A DNA stretch of 64,000 nucleotides from Xylanimicrobium pachnodae JCM 13526 = NBRC 107786 (lineage in GTDB: Bacteria; Actinomycetota; Actinomycetes; Actinomycetales; Cellulomonadaceae): positions 36,515-100,514 of the forward strand of contig BCWJ01000018.1 in NCBI GenBank assembly GCA_001592145.1, in the 5' to 3' direction. Below the pieces are notes generated by a model. The model saw only the letters and a program-made list of their open reading frames with translations. It did no database searches and had not been told where the DNA came from. Position numbers and translations under genes: made by a program. Shown piece after piece: positions 9,160-18,022 of the stretch; positions within the stretch are counted from its first letter, which is position 1; each line of letters starts with the position of its first letter.

Positions 9160-10671
9160 TCAGGCCGGGACCAGGCGGATCATCGACCAGGACACGGCCG
9201 GCAGCTCGGCACTGATGCGACCACCGTTGAGCCGCACCGTGCCGTTCGGTGCGGGCAGCACTGAGGTTGCGTCGTCGGCGGAGGCCGTCCAGTGCGGGTC
9301 GTCATTCGTGTAGGTCAGGGCTTCGGCCACCCGCAGCCCTGTGAACGCGGAGAGGTCGATGTCGAGCGAGGTGACCTGATCCGTGGACCGGTTCACGGCG
9401 AAGACCACCACGTCACCCGTCTCTGGGTCGTGGGTGGCGATGGCAGACAGGGCCGCGACCTCGCCGTGCTGTGCGGTCTTCAGCGCCGGTGAGTCAACGG
9501 CGACGTTGAGCACGGAGCCCTTGGCGTTGTTCGCGGTCAGGGCAAACGGGTGGAAAATCGTCTGCTTCCACGCCCGGCCACCCGTCTCCGTCATGATCGG
9601 TGCGATCACGTTGACGAGCTGGGCGAGCGATGCCGAGTGAACGCGGTCCGTGTTGCGCAGCAGCGTGATGAGCAGGTCGCCGACGACGACGGCGTCCGCC
9701 ACCGAGTAGACGTCCTCCAGCAGAGGCGGTGCGACGGGCCAGTCGTCCCCGGTAGGCGGCTTGGATGGAGTCGCCTGCTGGTACCAGACGTTCCACTCGT
9801 CGAATGAGATGTTGATGCGCTTCGTGTGCTTGCCGGCCGCTCGCACTGAGTCGGCCACCGCGACGACCGACTTGATGAAGCGGTCCATCTTGTCGCCCGA
9901 GCCGAGGAACGAGGCCAGATCGCCGTCGTGCTCGTAGTAGTACTCGTGGGCAGAGACGTAGTCGATGTGTTCGTAGGCCTCCGTGAGCACCGTGTGCTCC
10001 CAGGCCCCGAACGTGTCCATGTCCGACGACGAGGAGCCGCACGCGACGAGCTCCAGCTCGGGCTGCATCTGGCGCATGGCACGAGCGGCCTCGGTGGCGA
10101 TGCGGGCGTACTCCTGCGCCGTCTTGTGACCCGTCTGCCAGGGGCCGTCCATCTCGTTGCCCAGGCACCACATCTTGATTCGGTACGGGTCGGTCGCACC
10201 GTTCTTGATGCGCTGGTCGGACCATTCGGTGCCACCCGGAATGTTGCAGTACTCGAGGATGTCGAGTGCCTCGGCAACCCCTCGGGTGCCCAGGTTGACG
10301 GCCATCATCGGTTCGACGCCGACCTTCTCGCACCACTTCATGAACTCGTCGACACCCACCGTGTTGGGGTCGGTCGAGTGCCACGCGAGGTCGAGTCGGG
10401 CGGGCCGGTTCTCCTTGGGGCCGATCCCGTCCTCCCAGCGGTAGCCGGACACGAAGTTGCCGCCTGGGTAGCGCACCGTCGTCGTGCCCAGTTCCTTCGT
10501 GAGCTCGGCGACGTCCTCGCGGAAGCCGTCCTCGTCGGCAGTGGGGTGGGTGGGCTCGTAGATGCCGTTGTAGACGCACCGGCCCAGGTGCTCGACGAAC
10601 GAGCCGAAGGTGCGCGGGCGGACCGGGCCGACGACGAACGCGGGGCTGACGGTCAGGGCTGCGTTAAGCAT
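9160..10671 (-). CDS. abfA: GH51 alpha-L-arabinofuranosidase, copy 1
   Basis: 503 residues, the usual intracellular GH51 size, without a signal peptide. Releases terminal alpha-L-arabinofuranose from arabino-oligosaccharides. The acid/base Glu173 lies in CLGNEMDGPW and the nucleophile Glu292 in SFDEWNVWYQ, close to Glu175/Glu294 of the characterised Geobacillus enzyme. Start at MLNAALTV, with GGAG 7 nt upstream; the frame is open much further upstream but only as a shadow of the lipoprotein gene. Last gene of a four-gene minus-strand operon: permease, permease, lipoprotein, abfA. A close paralogue lies at 23917-25431. Confidence 0.95.
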   Translation of the reverse strand: MLNAALTVSPAFVVGPVRPRTFGSFVEHLGRCVYNGIYEPTHPTADEDGFREDVAELTKELGTTTVRYPGGNFVSGYRWEDGIGPKENRPARLDLAWHSTDPNTVGVDEFMKWCEKVGVEPMMAVNLGTRGVAEALDILEYCNIPGGTEWSDQRIKNGATDPYRIKMWCLGNEMDGPWQTGHKTAQEYARIATEAARAMRQMQPELELVACGSSSSDMDTFGAWEHTVLTEAYEHIDYVSAHEYYYEHDGDLASFLGSGDKMDRFIKSVVAVADSVRAAGKHTKRINISFDEWNVWYQQATPSKPPTGDDWPVAPPLLEDVYSVADAVVVGDLLITLLRNTDRVHSASLAQLVNVIAPIMTETGGRAWKQTIFHPFALTANNAKGSVLNVAVDSPALKTAQHGEVAALSAIATHDPETGDVVVFAVNRSTDQVTSLDIDLSAFTGLRVAEALTYTNDDPHWTASADDATSVLPAPNGTVRLNGGRISAELPAVSWSMIRLVPA

Positions 10672-10706
10672 GGTGGTGCTCCGGTGTGGTGTGGGTGCGG
10701 CCGTGG

Positions 10707-12071
10707 TCACTGGGGCGACCGGATCTGGTTCTGGATGTCGTTCTGCGCCTGGTCGAGTGCCTCCGTCACATCCATGTCGGACTCCAGGATGTTGTTGAGC
10801 GTCTCGGTGGTGAGCAGGTTGCCGACCACGGGCCACGCGTCGGTCTTCTGTGACTGCATCAGGCCAACGTTTCCGGCGCCGATCTCGTTGAGTGCGTCGA
10901 ACATGTTGTTGACGAAGAACTGGTTGAACTGGTTCTCCGGGTCGTGGGTCACAGCCTCGGTGGTCCACATGCTCGTGTTGACCGGGTCGAACCCGAGGGC
11001 TTGCCACACCCGCTCGTTGCCGGACTCGGAGAGCTTGGCGAAGGCGAGGAACTCGGCGGCGAGGTCGGCGTTCTCGGAGGCTGATGGAACGGCCGTGCCG
11101 GTACCTCCTCCACCGACGGTGACGACGTTCCCGTCGGCGAACGATGGCGGTGCGGCGATGGCCCACTGGCCGTCCATGTCGCCCATGTACGCGAGGAAGC
11201 GGCTGGTGAACCAGGACGGCATGATGAACGCTGCGAAGTCACCGTTGTTGATCGATCCGAAGGCCTCCTCGGTGTCGGGCTGGCCACCGGGGATCGGGCC
11301 TGCGACATTGTCGCGCTTGAGCCCCTGGAGGAACTCGAGTGCGGAGACCACCTCGGGGCTGTTGAGCGTCACGTTGCCGGCGGCGTCAGTGAACTCGCCG
11401 CCCTTCTGCGCGGTGACGAGCATGGTCTGCCAGAAGGCTGAGGTGTCGGCGGTGGTGAGGAAGCGACCGGTCTCCTCGTGGTATCGGACCCCGGCCTCGC
11501 GGAAGTCGTCCCAGGTCTGGAGCGTGGAGTAGTCGATTCCGGCCTCCTCGAGGAGGGGCACGTTGTAGAAGGCGAGCATCGCGCCCACGTGCGTCGGCAG
11601 TCCGAAGAGCTGACCGTCGCGGCTGTACAGGTCCATGCGGGCTTCGACGACGTCGTCGCGGAACGGGGCTGCGACGTCGGTCAGATCACGCAGCGGCACG
11701 TCACCCCGCACGAAGTTGGAGAACTGCCCGACCTCGATGTCGATGATGTCGGGGACCTCCTGTCCCGTCTGGAGGGCCATGAGTGCGCGCTGGTGCATGG
11801 CATCGAAGGGGAGTACGCGGGTCTGGATCTTGACTTGCCGGTCGGGGTTGGCGGCGTTCCACTCTGCGGCCATCTCCTCGTAGAACGTGCCGTGGAGCGC
11901 AACGAACGTCATGAGGTCCAGATGCGTGGCGTCCTCGCCCGCACCCTGGTCGACGCCGGACTGGAGGACCTCGCCCTCGGCGTCGTCCCCGCCGCCCGAG
12001 CCGCAGCCGGCGAGGATGCCGCCTGCCAGGGTTGCCACGGCGAGCGCGGCAAATGCCTTCTTGATTCGCAT
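10707..12071 (-). CDS. CUT1 sugar-binding lipoprotein, cluster 1
   Basis: 454 residues. Family 1 extracellular solute-binding protein. The signal peptide ends in lipobox ILAGC (Cys23), then a GSGGGDD linker and the mature domain (LMTFVALHGTFYEEMAAEWNAA; QTGQEVPDIIDIEVGQFSNF). The ATG at 12071 is chosen because GGAG sits 10 nt upstream; a TTG three codons earlier would lie on top of it. With the two permeases it should form an oligosaccharide importer, and the adjacent GH51 points to arabino-oligosaccharides (inference). No ATPase gene is present in the operon, so a shared MsiK-type ATPase elsewhere is expected. Confidence 0.9.
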   Translation of the reverse strand: MRIKKAFAALAVATLAGGILAGCGSGGGDDAEGEVLQSGVDQGAGEDATHLDLMTFVALHGTFYEEMAAEWNAANPDRQVKIQTRVLPFDAMHQRALMALQTGQEVPDIIDIEVGQFSNFVRGDVPLRDLTDVAAPFRDDVVEARMDLYSRDGQLFGLPTHVGAMLAFYNVPLLEEAGIDYSTLQTWDDFREAGVRYHEETGRFLTTADTSAFWQTMLVTAQKGGEFTDAAGNVTLNSPEVVSALEFLQGLKRDNVAGPIPGGQPDTEEAFGSINNGDFAAFIMPSWFTSRFLAYMGDMDGQWAIAAPPSFADGNVVTVGGGGTGTAVPSASENADLAAEFLAFAKLSESGNERVWQALGFDPVNTSMWTTEAVTHDPENQFNQFFVNNMFDALNEIGAGNVGLMQSQKTDAWPVVGNLLTTETLNNILESDMDVTEALDQAQNDIQNQIRSPQ

Positions 12072-12119
12072 GGGAGCCAATCTCCTTCGATTGTGGTGTG
12101 TTGCGGTCGTTGGTTTGCG

Positions 12120-13022
12120 TCAGCCCTTGACGGCGCCGGCGGTCATTCCGGAGATGAAGAACCGCTGGAACATCAGGAACAGCACGAGGATCGGAATCAG
12201 GGAGAAGAACGCCCCGACGATCAGGAGGTCGTAGTTGTTGCCGTAAGGGGTGAGCAGTGTGTTGAGGCCGACGGGCAGCGTGTACATCTCCGGCGACCGC
12301 AGGACGAGCAGCGGCCACAGGAAGTTGTTCCATGCACCCATGCCGACGAGGATCGCCATTGCGGCCATCGCGGGGGTCATGAGAGGCAGCACCAGCCGGA
12401 AGAAGATGCCGAACTCGCTGACGCCGTCGACCCGGCCGGCCTCGAGCAGCTCGTTGGGGATCCCGGTGAGGTACTGCCGGAAGAAGAAGATTGTCATGGG
12501 AGCCGCGAGGAACGGCAGGAAGATGGCCACGAACGTGTTCGACAGGCCCATGGAGTGGATCTGGCTGAACAGCGGCAGCATCATCATCTCGAAGGGCACC
12601 GTCATGAGCAGTACCACGGTGATGAACAGGGCGATCTTGCCCCTGAACTCGTACTTTGCGAACCCGTAGGCGACAAAGGCGCTCACGAACAGGGTGAGCA
12701 CTGTCTGCACGGCGGTCAGGCCCACGGAGTTGGCGAACCAGCGGAAGAAGTTTCCGGAGTCCGTAAAGAGCATGACGTAGTTCTGCAGGCCCGCCTCGTC
12801 CCAGTTGATGCCGAGGTTCAGTCCGTGTCGGATCAGGTTGGTGCCGTCTTGGAAGGTCCCCACGAAGATCGCCCAGAACGGGATGAGGGCGATGGCGGCG
12901 ACGGCGATCAGGGCGCAGTTGACGAGCGCCGAGCGTCCTCGGGAGCTGCGGTTGGGGTCGTCGTCGCGGAGCTGCTGGGTCGGCTGGTCCGTGATGGTCG
13001 GAGACATGAGGGACGCGCTCAT
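12120..13022 (-). CDS. CUT1 sugar permease, MalG/AraQ type, cluster 1
   Basis: 300 residues. Inner-membrane permease with several hydrophobic segments and the cytoplasmic EAA loop ELLEAGRVDGVSEFGIFFRLVLPLMTP that docks on the ATPase; ends with the typical FISGMTAGAVKG. The N-terminal tail of about 35 residues is polar and variable. Its start codon lies 1 nt after the stop of the upstream permease, so the two are translationally coupled. Second gene of the cluster 1 operon. Confidence 0.92.
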   Translation of the reverse strand: MSASLMSPTITDQPTQQLRDDDPNRSSRGRSALVNCALIAVAAIALIPFWAIFVGTFQDGTNLIRHGLNLGINWDEAGLQNYVMLFTDSGNFFRWFANSVGLTAVQTVLTLFVSAFVAYGFAKYEFRGKIALFITVVLLMTVPFEMMMLPLFSQIHSMGLSNTFVAIFLPFLAAPMTIFFFRQYLTGIPNELLEAGRVDGVSEFGIFFRLVLPLMTPAMAAMAILVGMGAWNNFLWPLLVLRSPEMYTLPVGLNTLLTPYGNNYDLLIVGAFFSLIPILVLFLMFQRFFISGMTAGAVKG

Positions 13023-13023
13023 C

Positions 13024-13998
13024 TCAGCGGGCCTCCTTCTTGAAGAACCCCGTGAGGGTGAGCTGGGTCAGGTTGATGAGGAGCACCAGCGCCAGCAGGA
13101 CGACGCCCACAGCAGAGGCGAACCCGAGGTCGTTGCGCTCGACGCCGAAGCGGTACAGGTAGCCGATGATGGTCAGGCCGATGTTCTGCGGCGAGTTGTT
13201 GCCGCCCCAGAGCATGAACGACTCGAGGAACATTGCCAGCCCGCCGAACACTGAAATTGTCGTGACGAAGATGATCGTGGGCTTGAGCGCCGGGAGCGTG
13301 ACGTGCCGGAACGTCTGCCAACGGGTGGCACCGTCGATCGCGGCGGCCTCGTAGTGCTCCTGCGGGATCTGCTGGAGACCGGCGAGGAAGTACATCATGT
13401 TCACACCTGTCCAGCGCCACAGGGCGAGGACCAGGAGAGCGATGAGGCCGGTGATGTCTCCACGCATCCAGCGGATCGGCTCCATCCCGAACAGGCCGAT
13501 GACCTGGTTCATGAGGGCGGACTCACCCTCGGAGAACATGAGGCGGAAGATGATGCCGGCGACCACCACCGAGGTCAGTGCGGGCACGAACATCGCCGAC
13601 TTGAAGAAGCCCTTGATCCGTGGGGAGCCGACCTTCGAGTTGACCAGGACGGCCAAGCCCATCGGGATCGGGATAAGCAGGAGCAGTGTGAGCAGCATGT
13701 AGCGCAGGGAGTTCCCCACGGCGAGCCAGAAGAGGCGGTCGTTGAACATCCGCACGTAGTTGTCGAAGCCGACGAACTCGGTGGTGCCGGGGATGATCCA
13801 CTGCGTGCTCATCACCGCGGAGCGGCCGATCGGGTACGCCCAGAAGAGGGCGAACGTGACGATGAACGGCAGCACGAACAGGTACGGTGCCGCCTTCTGC
13901 GAGAAGAACAGCGAGGAGAGCGGCCGCCGCGGCCTCGGCGCTGCAGGTCGGACGCGCGCCTCGGTGCGGTGCGTCCTGTGCTCTGTTGTGGTCGACAT
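13024..13998 (-). CDS. CUT1 sugar permease, MalF/AraP type, cluster 1
   Basis: 324 residues. Starts with a basic cytoplasmic tail, then PYLFVLPFIVTFALFWAYPIGRS, the usual first membrane segment of MalF-type permeases; the EAA loop is EHYEAAAIDGATRWQTFRHVTLPALKP. It is the first gene of the minus-strand operon, 43 bp downstream of the palindrome at 14042-14055. GGAGG precedes the ATG by 5 nt. Confidence 0.92.
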   Translation of the reverse strand: MSTTTEHRTHRTEARVRPAAPRPRRPLSSLFFSQKAAPYLFVLPFIVTFALFWAYPIGRSAVMSTQWIIPGTTEFVGFDNYVRMFNDRLFWLAVGNSLRYMLLTLLLLIPIPMGLAVLVNSKVGSPRIKGFFKSAMFVPALTSVVVAGIIFRLMFSEGESALMNQVIGLFGMEPIRWMRGDITGLIALLVLALWRWTGVNMMYFLAGLQQIPQEHYEAAAIDGATRWQTFRHVTLPALKPTIIFVTTISVFGGLAMFLESFMLWGGNNSPQNIGLTIIGYLYRFGVERNDLGFASAVGVVLLALVLLINLTQLTLTGFFKKEAR

Positions 13999-14041
13999 TG
14001 AACCTCCAGCCCGAGTCAGCAGACGTGGTCTGGTGCCGGGT

Positions 14042-14055
14042 CTACAACGTTGTAG
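14042..14055. promoter_or_regulatory. Set B operator upstream of CUT1 cluster 1
   Basis: CTACAACGTTGTAG is a perfect 14-bp palindrome with central CG, of LacI-operator type, 43 bp upstream of the first permease. On the minus strand TTGCCA or TTCACA lies shortly upstream as a possible -35, so a bound repressor would block the promoter. Related sites: 16872-16885, 23630-23656 and 23808-23821. Confidence 0.8.
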
Positions 14056-14181
14056 TTGATGATGTGAACGAGTTTGGCAAGCCGGTAGAGGCTCTCGCGG
14101 GCGTTGTCTGGATCTGATGTCTCGAGTGGCACCTCGAGGAGCGGCGTGAAGAGCGCGAAGCCGTGCGGTGCCTCTGTGCTG

Positions 14182-14493
14182 TCAGGAAGCAGTGCCCTCG
14201 ATCGCGCCCGCGACGAGCAAGAAGACGAACGCGACCACGGTGATGCCCCCGACGACGAAACCTGCCGTCGCGAAGCCGCGGCCGTCCGCACCTGTCAGGC
14301 CGATGCGGCGCACGCCCAGCACGCCCAGCACGATGCCGGCCAGGGCGAGTATGGGTGTCAGCGTGACCGCGAACCGCATGGGTACGACCAGGAAGGCGAG
14401 TAGCCCGGCGACTGCGGAGGCGGCCGAGCCGGCGGCTACGCGGTCTGCGGTGCGGAGCAGGGTGCCCCGCCTGGTGGTGCCAGGGTGAGTCAT
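14182..14493 (-). CDS. Small DUF4190-like membrane protein
   Basis: 103 residues with two or three hydrophobic segments (ASAVAGLLAFLVVPMRFAVTL; ILALAGIVLGVLGVRRIGLTG; FATAGFVVGGITVVAFVFLLVAGAI). The pattern GIVLGVLGVRRI followed by GRGFATAGFVVGGI is characteristic of DUF4190, whose function is unknown. Monocistronic, between the cluster 1 operon and the GH127 gene; no evident link to arabinose use. Confidence 0.75.
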   Translation of the reverse strand: MTHPGTTRRGTLLRTADRVAAGSAASAVAGLLAFLVVPMRFAVTLTPILALAGIVLGVLGVRRIGLTGADGRGFATAGFVVGGITVVAFVFLLVAGAIEGTAS

Positions 14494-14758
14494 GAGTCCT
14501 CCGTCGCGTCGATGCGTGACCGTCGAACCTACGGGCCGGCGGCGGGCCCGAGAGCACTCTGGCCGATCAGGAGTCGCCAGGTGGCTGGAGTCGACATGCG
14601 CCGCGCAGGGGACGGTGAGGAGCCATCTGGTTGAGCGCGTTCCGAGGCGTCCCTAACCTCCGGGAGAGAGGCCGCGGGTCGACGTCGACGTCGGCCTCGG
14701 TGAGGCGATCCGTGTGCCGCCCAAGACCGCCGACGATGACGACGAGAGACGAGCGACC

Positions 14759-16696
14759 ATGACGACGACATCAGCAGGCCGTGGCCTGCGCCCGGCCGCC
14801 GGCGCTGCCGCCGGGCTGCCCATCGCCCCCTCCGCCGGCAGGTGGCGGCCCCTCGGGCTGGCCGACGTGACCATCGACGGTGGGTTCTGGGGCGAGCGCC
14901 AGGCACTCAACCACGACGCGATCATCCCGCACGTGGACCACTGGCTGGAGAAGCTGCGGTGGACCGGCAACTTCGACCGCGCGGCAGATGGAACGGTCGC
15001 CACCGACCGCGCCGGGCGCGAGTTCTCCGACTCTGAGACCTACAAGCTGCTCGAAGGCATGGCCTGGGAGATCGGGCGCAGCGGTGACGAGGTGCTCGAG
15101 GCGCGGTTCCACGAGATCGCCGCCCGGGTGGCCGCCGCCCAGGAGGTGGACGGCTACCTCAACACGAAGTTCGGCCGCCCGGGCCAGCACCCCCGGTACA
15201 CGGACTTCGAGTGGGGGCACGAGCTCTACTGCTTCGGCCACCTCATCCAGGCCGCCGTGGCCCGGGCCCGCACCGTGGGTCTGGACGACGTGCTGGTGGG
15301 GGTGGCGCTTCGGGCTGCCGACCACGTCTGCCGCGAGTTCGGCCCGGACGGTCGCCAGAACATCCCTGGCCACCCGGAGATCGAGGTCGCGCTCGCCGAG
15401 CTGTACCGGGTCACGGGCGAGCGCCGCTACCTGGACCAGGCGCGGCTGTTCGTCGAGCGGCGCGGGCACGGCACCCTGGCCGCGATCGACTTCGGCCAGC
15501 AGTACTTCCAGGACGACGTCCCGGTGCGCGAGGCCGATGTGCTCGACGGTCACGCCGTGCGCGCGCTGTACCTCGCCGCGGGTGCCGTTGACGTCGCGAC
15601 GGAGGACGGTGACGCGGAGCTGCTCGCGGCCGTCGAGCGGCAGACCCGCCGCACCCTCGCCCGGCGTACCTACCTCACTGGCGGAATGGGGGCCCATTTC
15701 GAGGGCGAGTCCTTCGGGGCGGACTTCGAGCTCCAGCCAGAACGTTCGTACTCCGAGACGTGCGCCGGGATCGCCTCGATCATGCTCAACCACCGCCTGC
15801 TGCTCGCCACGGGTGACGCGGTGTACGCCGACGCCGTCGAGCGCACCCTGTTCAACATCGTGGCCACCTCGCCGGCGGACGACGGCCGCGGCTTCTACTA
15901 CACCAACACCCTCTACCAACGGTTCGAGGGCCAGATGCCCGACCTGGACGCCCCGTCGGTCCGGTCGTTCTCGGCCGCCCGCCCGCCGTTCTTCGCGGTC
16001 TCCTGCTGCCCGACGAACCTCACGCGCACCTTCGCGTCGCTCGGCGCATACGTCGCCACGCACGACGACGACGGCGTCCAGCTCCACCAGTACGCGCCGT
16101 CCACGGTACGCGCGGCCGTGGCCGGTGGCGAGGTGCACCTGCGCGTGACCACCGAGTACCCGACCGACGGGTACATCGTGGTCGACGTGCTCGCAGCGCC
16201 GCCGGGGGACTGGGCGCTGACGCTGCGCGTGCCGTCCTGGGCAGTAGGAGCCGTCGTGCACGCCGGAGGAGCGGCGGCACCAGCTGAGCCGGGCTACATC
16301 ACGGTGCCAGGGCCGCGGTCCGGTGGGCGCGTCGAACTGGTGCTGCCGATGGCACCGCGTTGGACGTACGCCGACCCGCGAGTGGACGCCGTGCGCGGGC
16401 AGGTAGCCGTGGAGCGCGGGCCCTTGGTCCTGGCGCTGGAGTCGATCGACTTGGGTGCCGACGTCTCTCTGGCGCGTGTCCGCACCCAGGAGCCACCCGT
16501 TGCCGACGGCGACCGGACCCTGGTTCCCGTGCGGACCGTGACGCTGGATGACGCCGACTGGCCGTACGCCGCGGCGCGGCCTGCGGGCGTGGACCCGGAG
16601 GCCGGTGAGCGTCTGGTGCCGTTGATCGCGTACCACCAGTGGGCGTCGCGCGGCCCGTCGACCATGCGGGTGTGGATGCCCGAGGTGTGCTCCTGA
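14759..16696 (+). CDS. GH127 beta-L-arabinofuranosidase
   Basis: 645 residues, matching characterised GH127 enzymes such as Bifidobacterium HypBA1. The zinc-thiolate site is visible: Glu333 and Cys335 in SYSETCAGIASIMLNHRLL, Cys416 and Cys417 in VSCCPTNLTR (the latter pair includes the Cys nucleophile), and Glu317 in GESFG matches the proposed acid/base. It removes beta-L-arabinofuranose, as found on plant hydroxyproline-linked arabino-oligosaccharides. No signal peptide, so it works on imported sugars. ATG 14759 is preferred over an upstream in-frame GTG (14714) whose extra residues are low-complexity. I find no set A or set B palindrome upstream. Confidence 0.93.
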   Translation: MTTTSAGRGLRPAAGAAAGLPIAPSAGRWRPLGLADVTIDGGFWGERQALNHDAIIPHVDHWLEKLRWTGNFDRAADGTVATDRAGREFSDSETYKLLEGMAWEIGRSGDEVLEARFHEIAARVAAAQEVDGYLNTKFGRPGQHPRYTDFEWGHELYCFGHLIQAAVARARTVGLDDVLVGVALRAADHVCREFGPDGRQNIPGHPEIEVALAELYRVTGERRYLDQARLFVERRGHGTLAAIDFGQQYFQDDVPVREADVLDGHAVRALYLAAGAVDVATEDGDAELLAAVERQTRRTLARRTYLTGGMGAHFEGESFGADFELQPERSYSETCAGIASIMLNHRLLLATGDAVYADAVERTLFNIVATSPADDGRGFYYTNTLYQRFEGQMPDLDAPSVRSFSAARPPFFAVSCCPTNLTRTFASLGAYVATHDDDGVQLHQYAPSTVRAAVAGGEVHLRVTTEYPTDGYIVVDVLAAPPGDWALTLRVPSWAVGAVVHAGGAAAPAEPGYITVPGPRSGGRVELVLPMAPRWTYADPRVDAVRGQVAVERGPLVLALESIDLGADVSLARVRTQEPPVADGDRTLVPVRTVTLDDADWPYAAARPAGVDPEAGERLVPLIAYHQWASRGPSTMRVWMPEVCS

Positions 16697-16744
16697 CGCG
16701 ACCGCCTGGCGGCGTGTCCCCGAGGGCGCTTGTCGTCCTGGCGG

Positions 16745-16780
16745 CATTGCTGGGAGCAATGAACATTGCTCACGGCAATG
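16745..16780. repeat. Nested palindromic intergenic element, copy 1
   Basis: The core AGCAATGAACATTGCT (16755-16770) is a stem with a 4-nt loop; it is flanked by CATTGC (16745-16750) and GCAATG (16775-16780), so four CATTGC/AGCAAT half-sites alternate. It lies 48 bp after the GH127 stop. A second, more perfect copy is at 26676-26739. Confidence 0.7.
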
Positions 16781-16871
16781 TCCCGAGAACGCCACCTGGG
16801 TGGTGAGCCCCCGTGCGCACGCGAGCGGGAGCAGGTGCGGCCAGGTGCGAGGAGAGTGCGATCGCGCTGCT

Positions 16872-16885
16872 CTACATCGTTGTAT
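16872..16885. promoter_or_regulatory. Set B operator upstream of the second lacI gene
   Basis: CTACATCGTTGTAT is an imperfect form of the set B palindrome CTACAACGTTGTAG (two differences), 75 bp before the regulator's start. It suggests that the regulator represses its own gene. Confidence 0.7.
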
Positions 16886-16960
16886 GCTTCGGGCCATGTC
16901 GTCAGGTGTGCTGAAGCGCGGTCGCAGCGGTCTCGCAGCGGACGTGGCGGAGGGAACCCG

Positions 16961-17983
16961 ATGAGCGAGACCCGCGTGACGATGCGTGATGTCGCGGCCC
17001 GTGCCCAGGTCTCGCTGAAGACCGTCTCGAACGTCGTCAACAACTACCCGTACATCAAGGCGTCCACGCGCTCTCGCGTCGAGGAAGCGATCGCGGAACT
17101 GGGCTTCACGGTCAACGTCAGCGCCCGGAACCTGCGCCGTGGTCGCAGCGGCATGATCGGCCTGGCGGTGCCGGAGCTGTCCCTGCCCTACTTCGCCGAG
17201 CTCGCGGACTCCGTGATCCGCGCGGCCGAGGCGCGGGGCCTGACCGTGCTCATCGAGCAGACGGGCGCCGTGCGTGAGCGGGAGCTGGCGGTGCTCGGCG
17301 GGGAGCGGCGCAGCTTCACCGACGGCCTGATCTACTCGCCGCTCGCGCTGGGCCCCGACGACGTCGGCGAGCTCTCGGTGGTCGACTACCCGCTGGTGCT
17401 GCTCGGCGAGCGGATCTTCGGCGGGCCGGCCGATCACGTGACGATGAGCAACGTGGAGGCGGCGTACGCGGCCACCATGCACCTGGTCGAGCGGGGTCGA
17501 CGGCGCATCGCCGTCATCGGCGCGCACGAGGGGGAGGCTGTCGGTTCGGCGGCGCTGCGCATGCAGGGGTACCGCCGGGCGCTCGATCACGCCGGGATCC
17601 CGTTCGATCCCGCGCTGGTGGCGGAGGCCGGGCTGTGGCACCGCTCCACGGGCGCGGAGGCGATGGCGCGGCTGCTCGACGACCGCGTCGAGATCGACGC
17701 CGTGTTCGGGCTCAACGACGCCCTTGCGCTCGGTGCCCTGCACGTGCTGCACGACCGGCGCGTGTCGGTGCCGGGACAGATCGCGGTGATCGGGTTCGAC
17801 GACATCGACGAGACGGCATACTCCTCGCCCACGCTCTCGACGGTTCACCCGGGCCGCGAGGAGATCGCGCGCACCGCCGTCGACCTGCTGCTCCAGCGCA
17901 TCGAGGGTCCCGGAAAGGACCAGCCGTTCCGCGAGGTGATCGCCGACTTCTCGATCGTCGAACGGCAGTCGACGGCAGGCTGA
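16961..17983 (+). CDS. LacI-family repressor, probable regulator of the set B sites
   Basis: 340 residues, full family length. The N-terminal helix-turn-helix is VTMRDVAARAQVSLKTVSNVV (from residue 6), then the hinge helix region TVNVSARNLRRGRSGMIGLAVPE and the effector-binding domain, with the C-terminal hallmark IAVIGFDDIDETAYSSPTLSTV. The ATG at 16961 is chosen because the helix-turn-helix begins right after it and GGAGGG lies 7 nt upstream. Set B sites precede its own gene and three other transcription units around it, so it is the natural candidate regulator of arabino-oligosaccharide uptake and hydrolysis (inference). Confidence 0.93.
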   Translation: MSETRVTMRDVAARAQVSLKTVSNVVNNYPYIKASTRSRVEEAIAELGFTVNVSARNLRRGRSGMIGLAVPELSLPYFAELADSVIRAAEARGLTVLIEQTGAVRERELAVLGGERRSFTDGLIYSPLALGPDDVGELSVVDYPLVLLGERIFGGPADHVTMSNVEAAYAATMHLVERGRRRIAVIGAHEGEAVGSAALRMQGYRRALDHAGIPFDPALVAEAGLWHRSTGAEAMARLLDDRVEIDAVFGLNDALALGALHVLHDRRVSVPGQIAVIGFDDIDETAYSSPTLSTVHPGREEIARTAVDLLLQRIEGPGKDQPFREVIADFSIVERQSTAG

Positions 17984-18022
17984 GCCGCGTCGGTCGGCAG
18001 TGACTCGGTCGGCAGTGGAGCG

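Noticed and set aside
10672..11166. N-terminal extension of abfA copy 1
   Set aside because: The extra 165 residues are a shadow of the lipoprotein gene; GH51 homology begins at MLNAALTV with a ribosome binding site in place.
14771..17848. 1025-codon open frame antisense to GH127 and lacI
   Set aside because: It spans two well-supported plus-strand genes and an intergenic region and has no recognisable domain; shadow frame caused by high GC.
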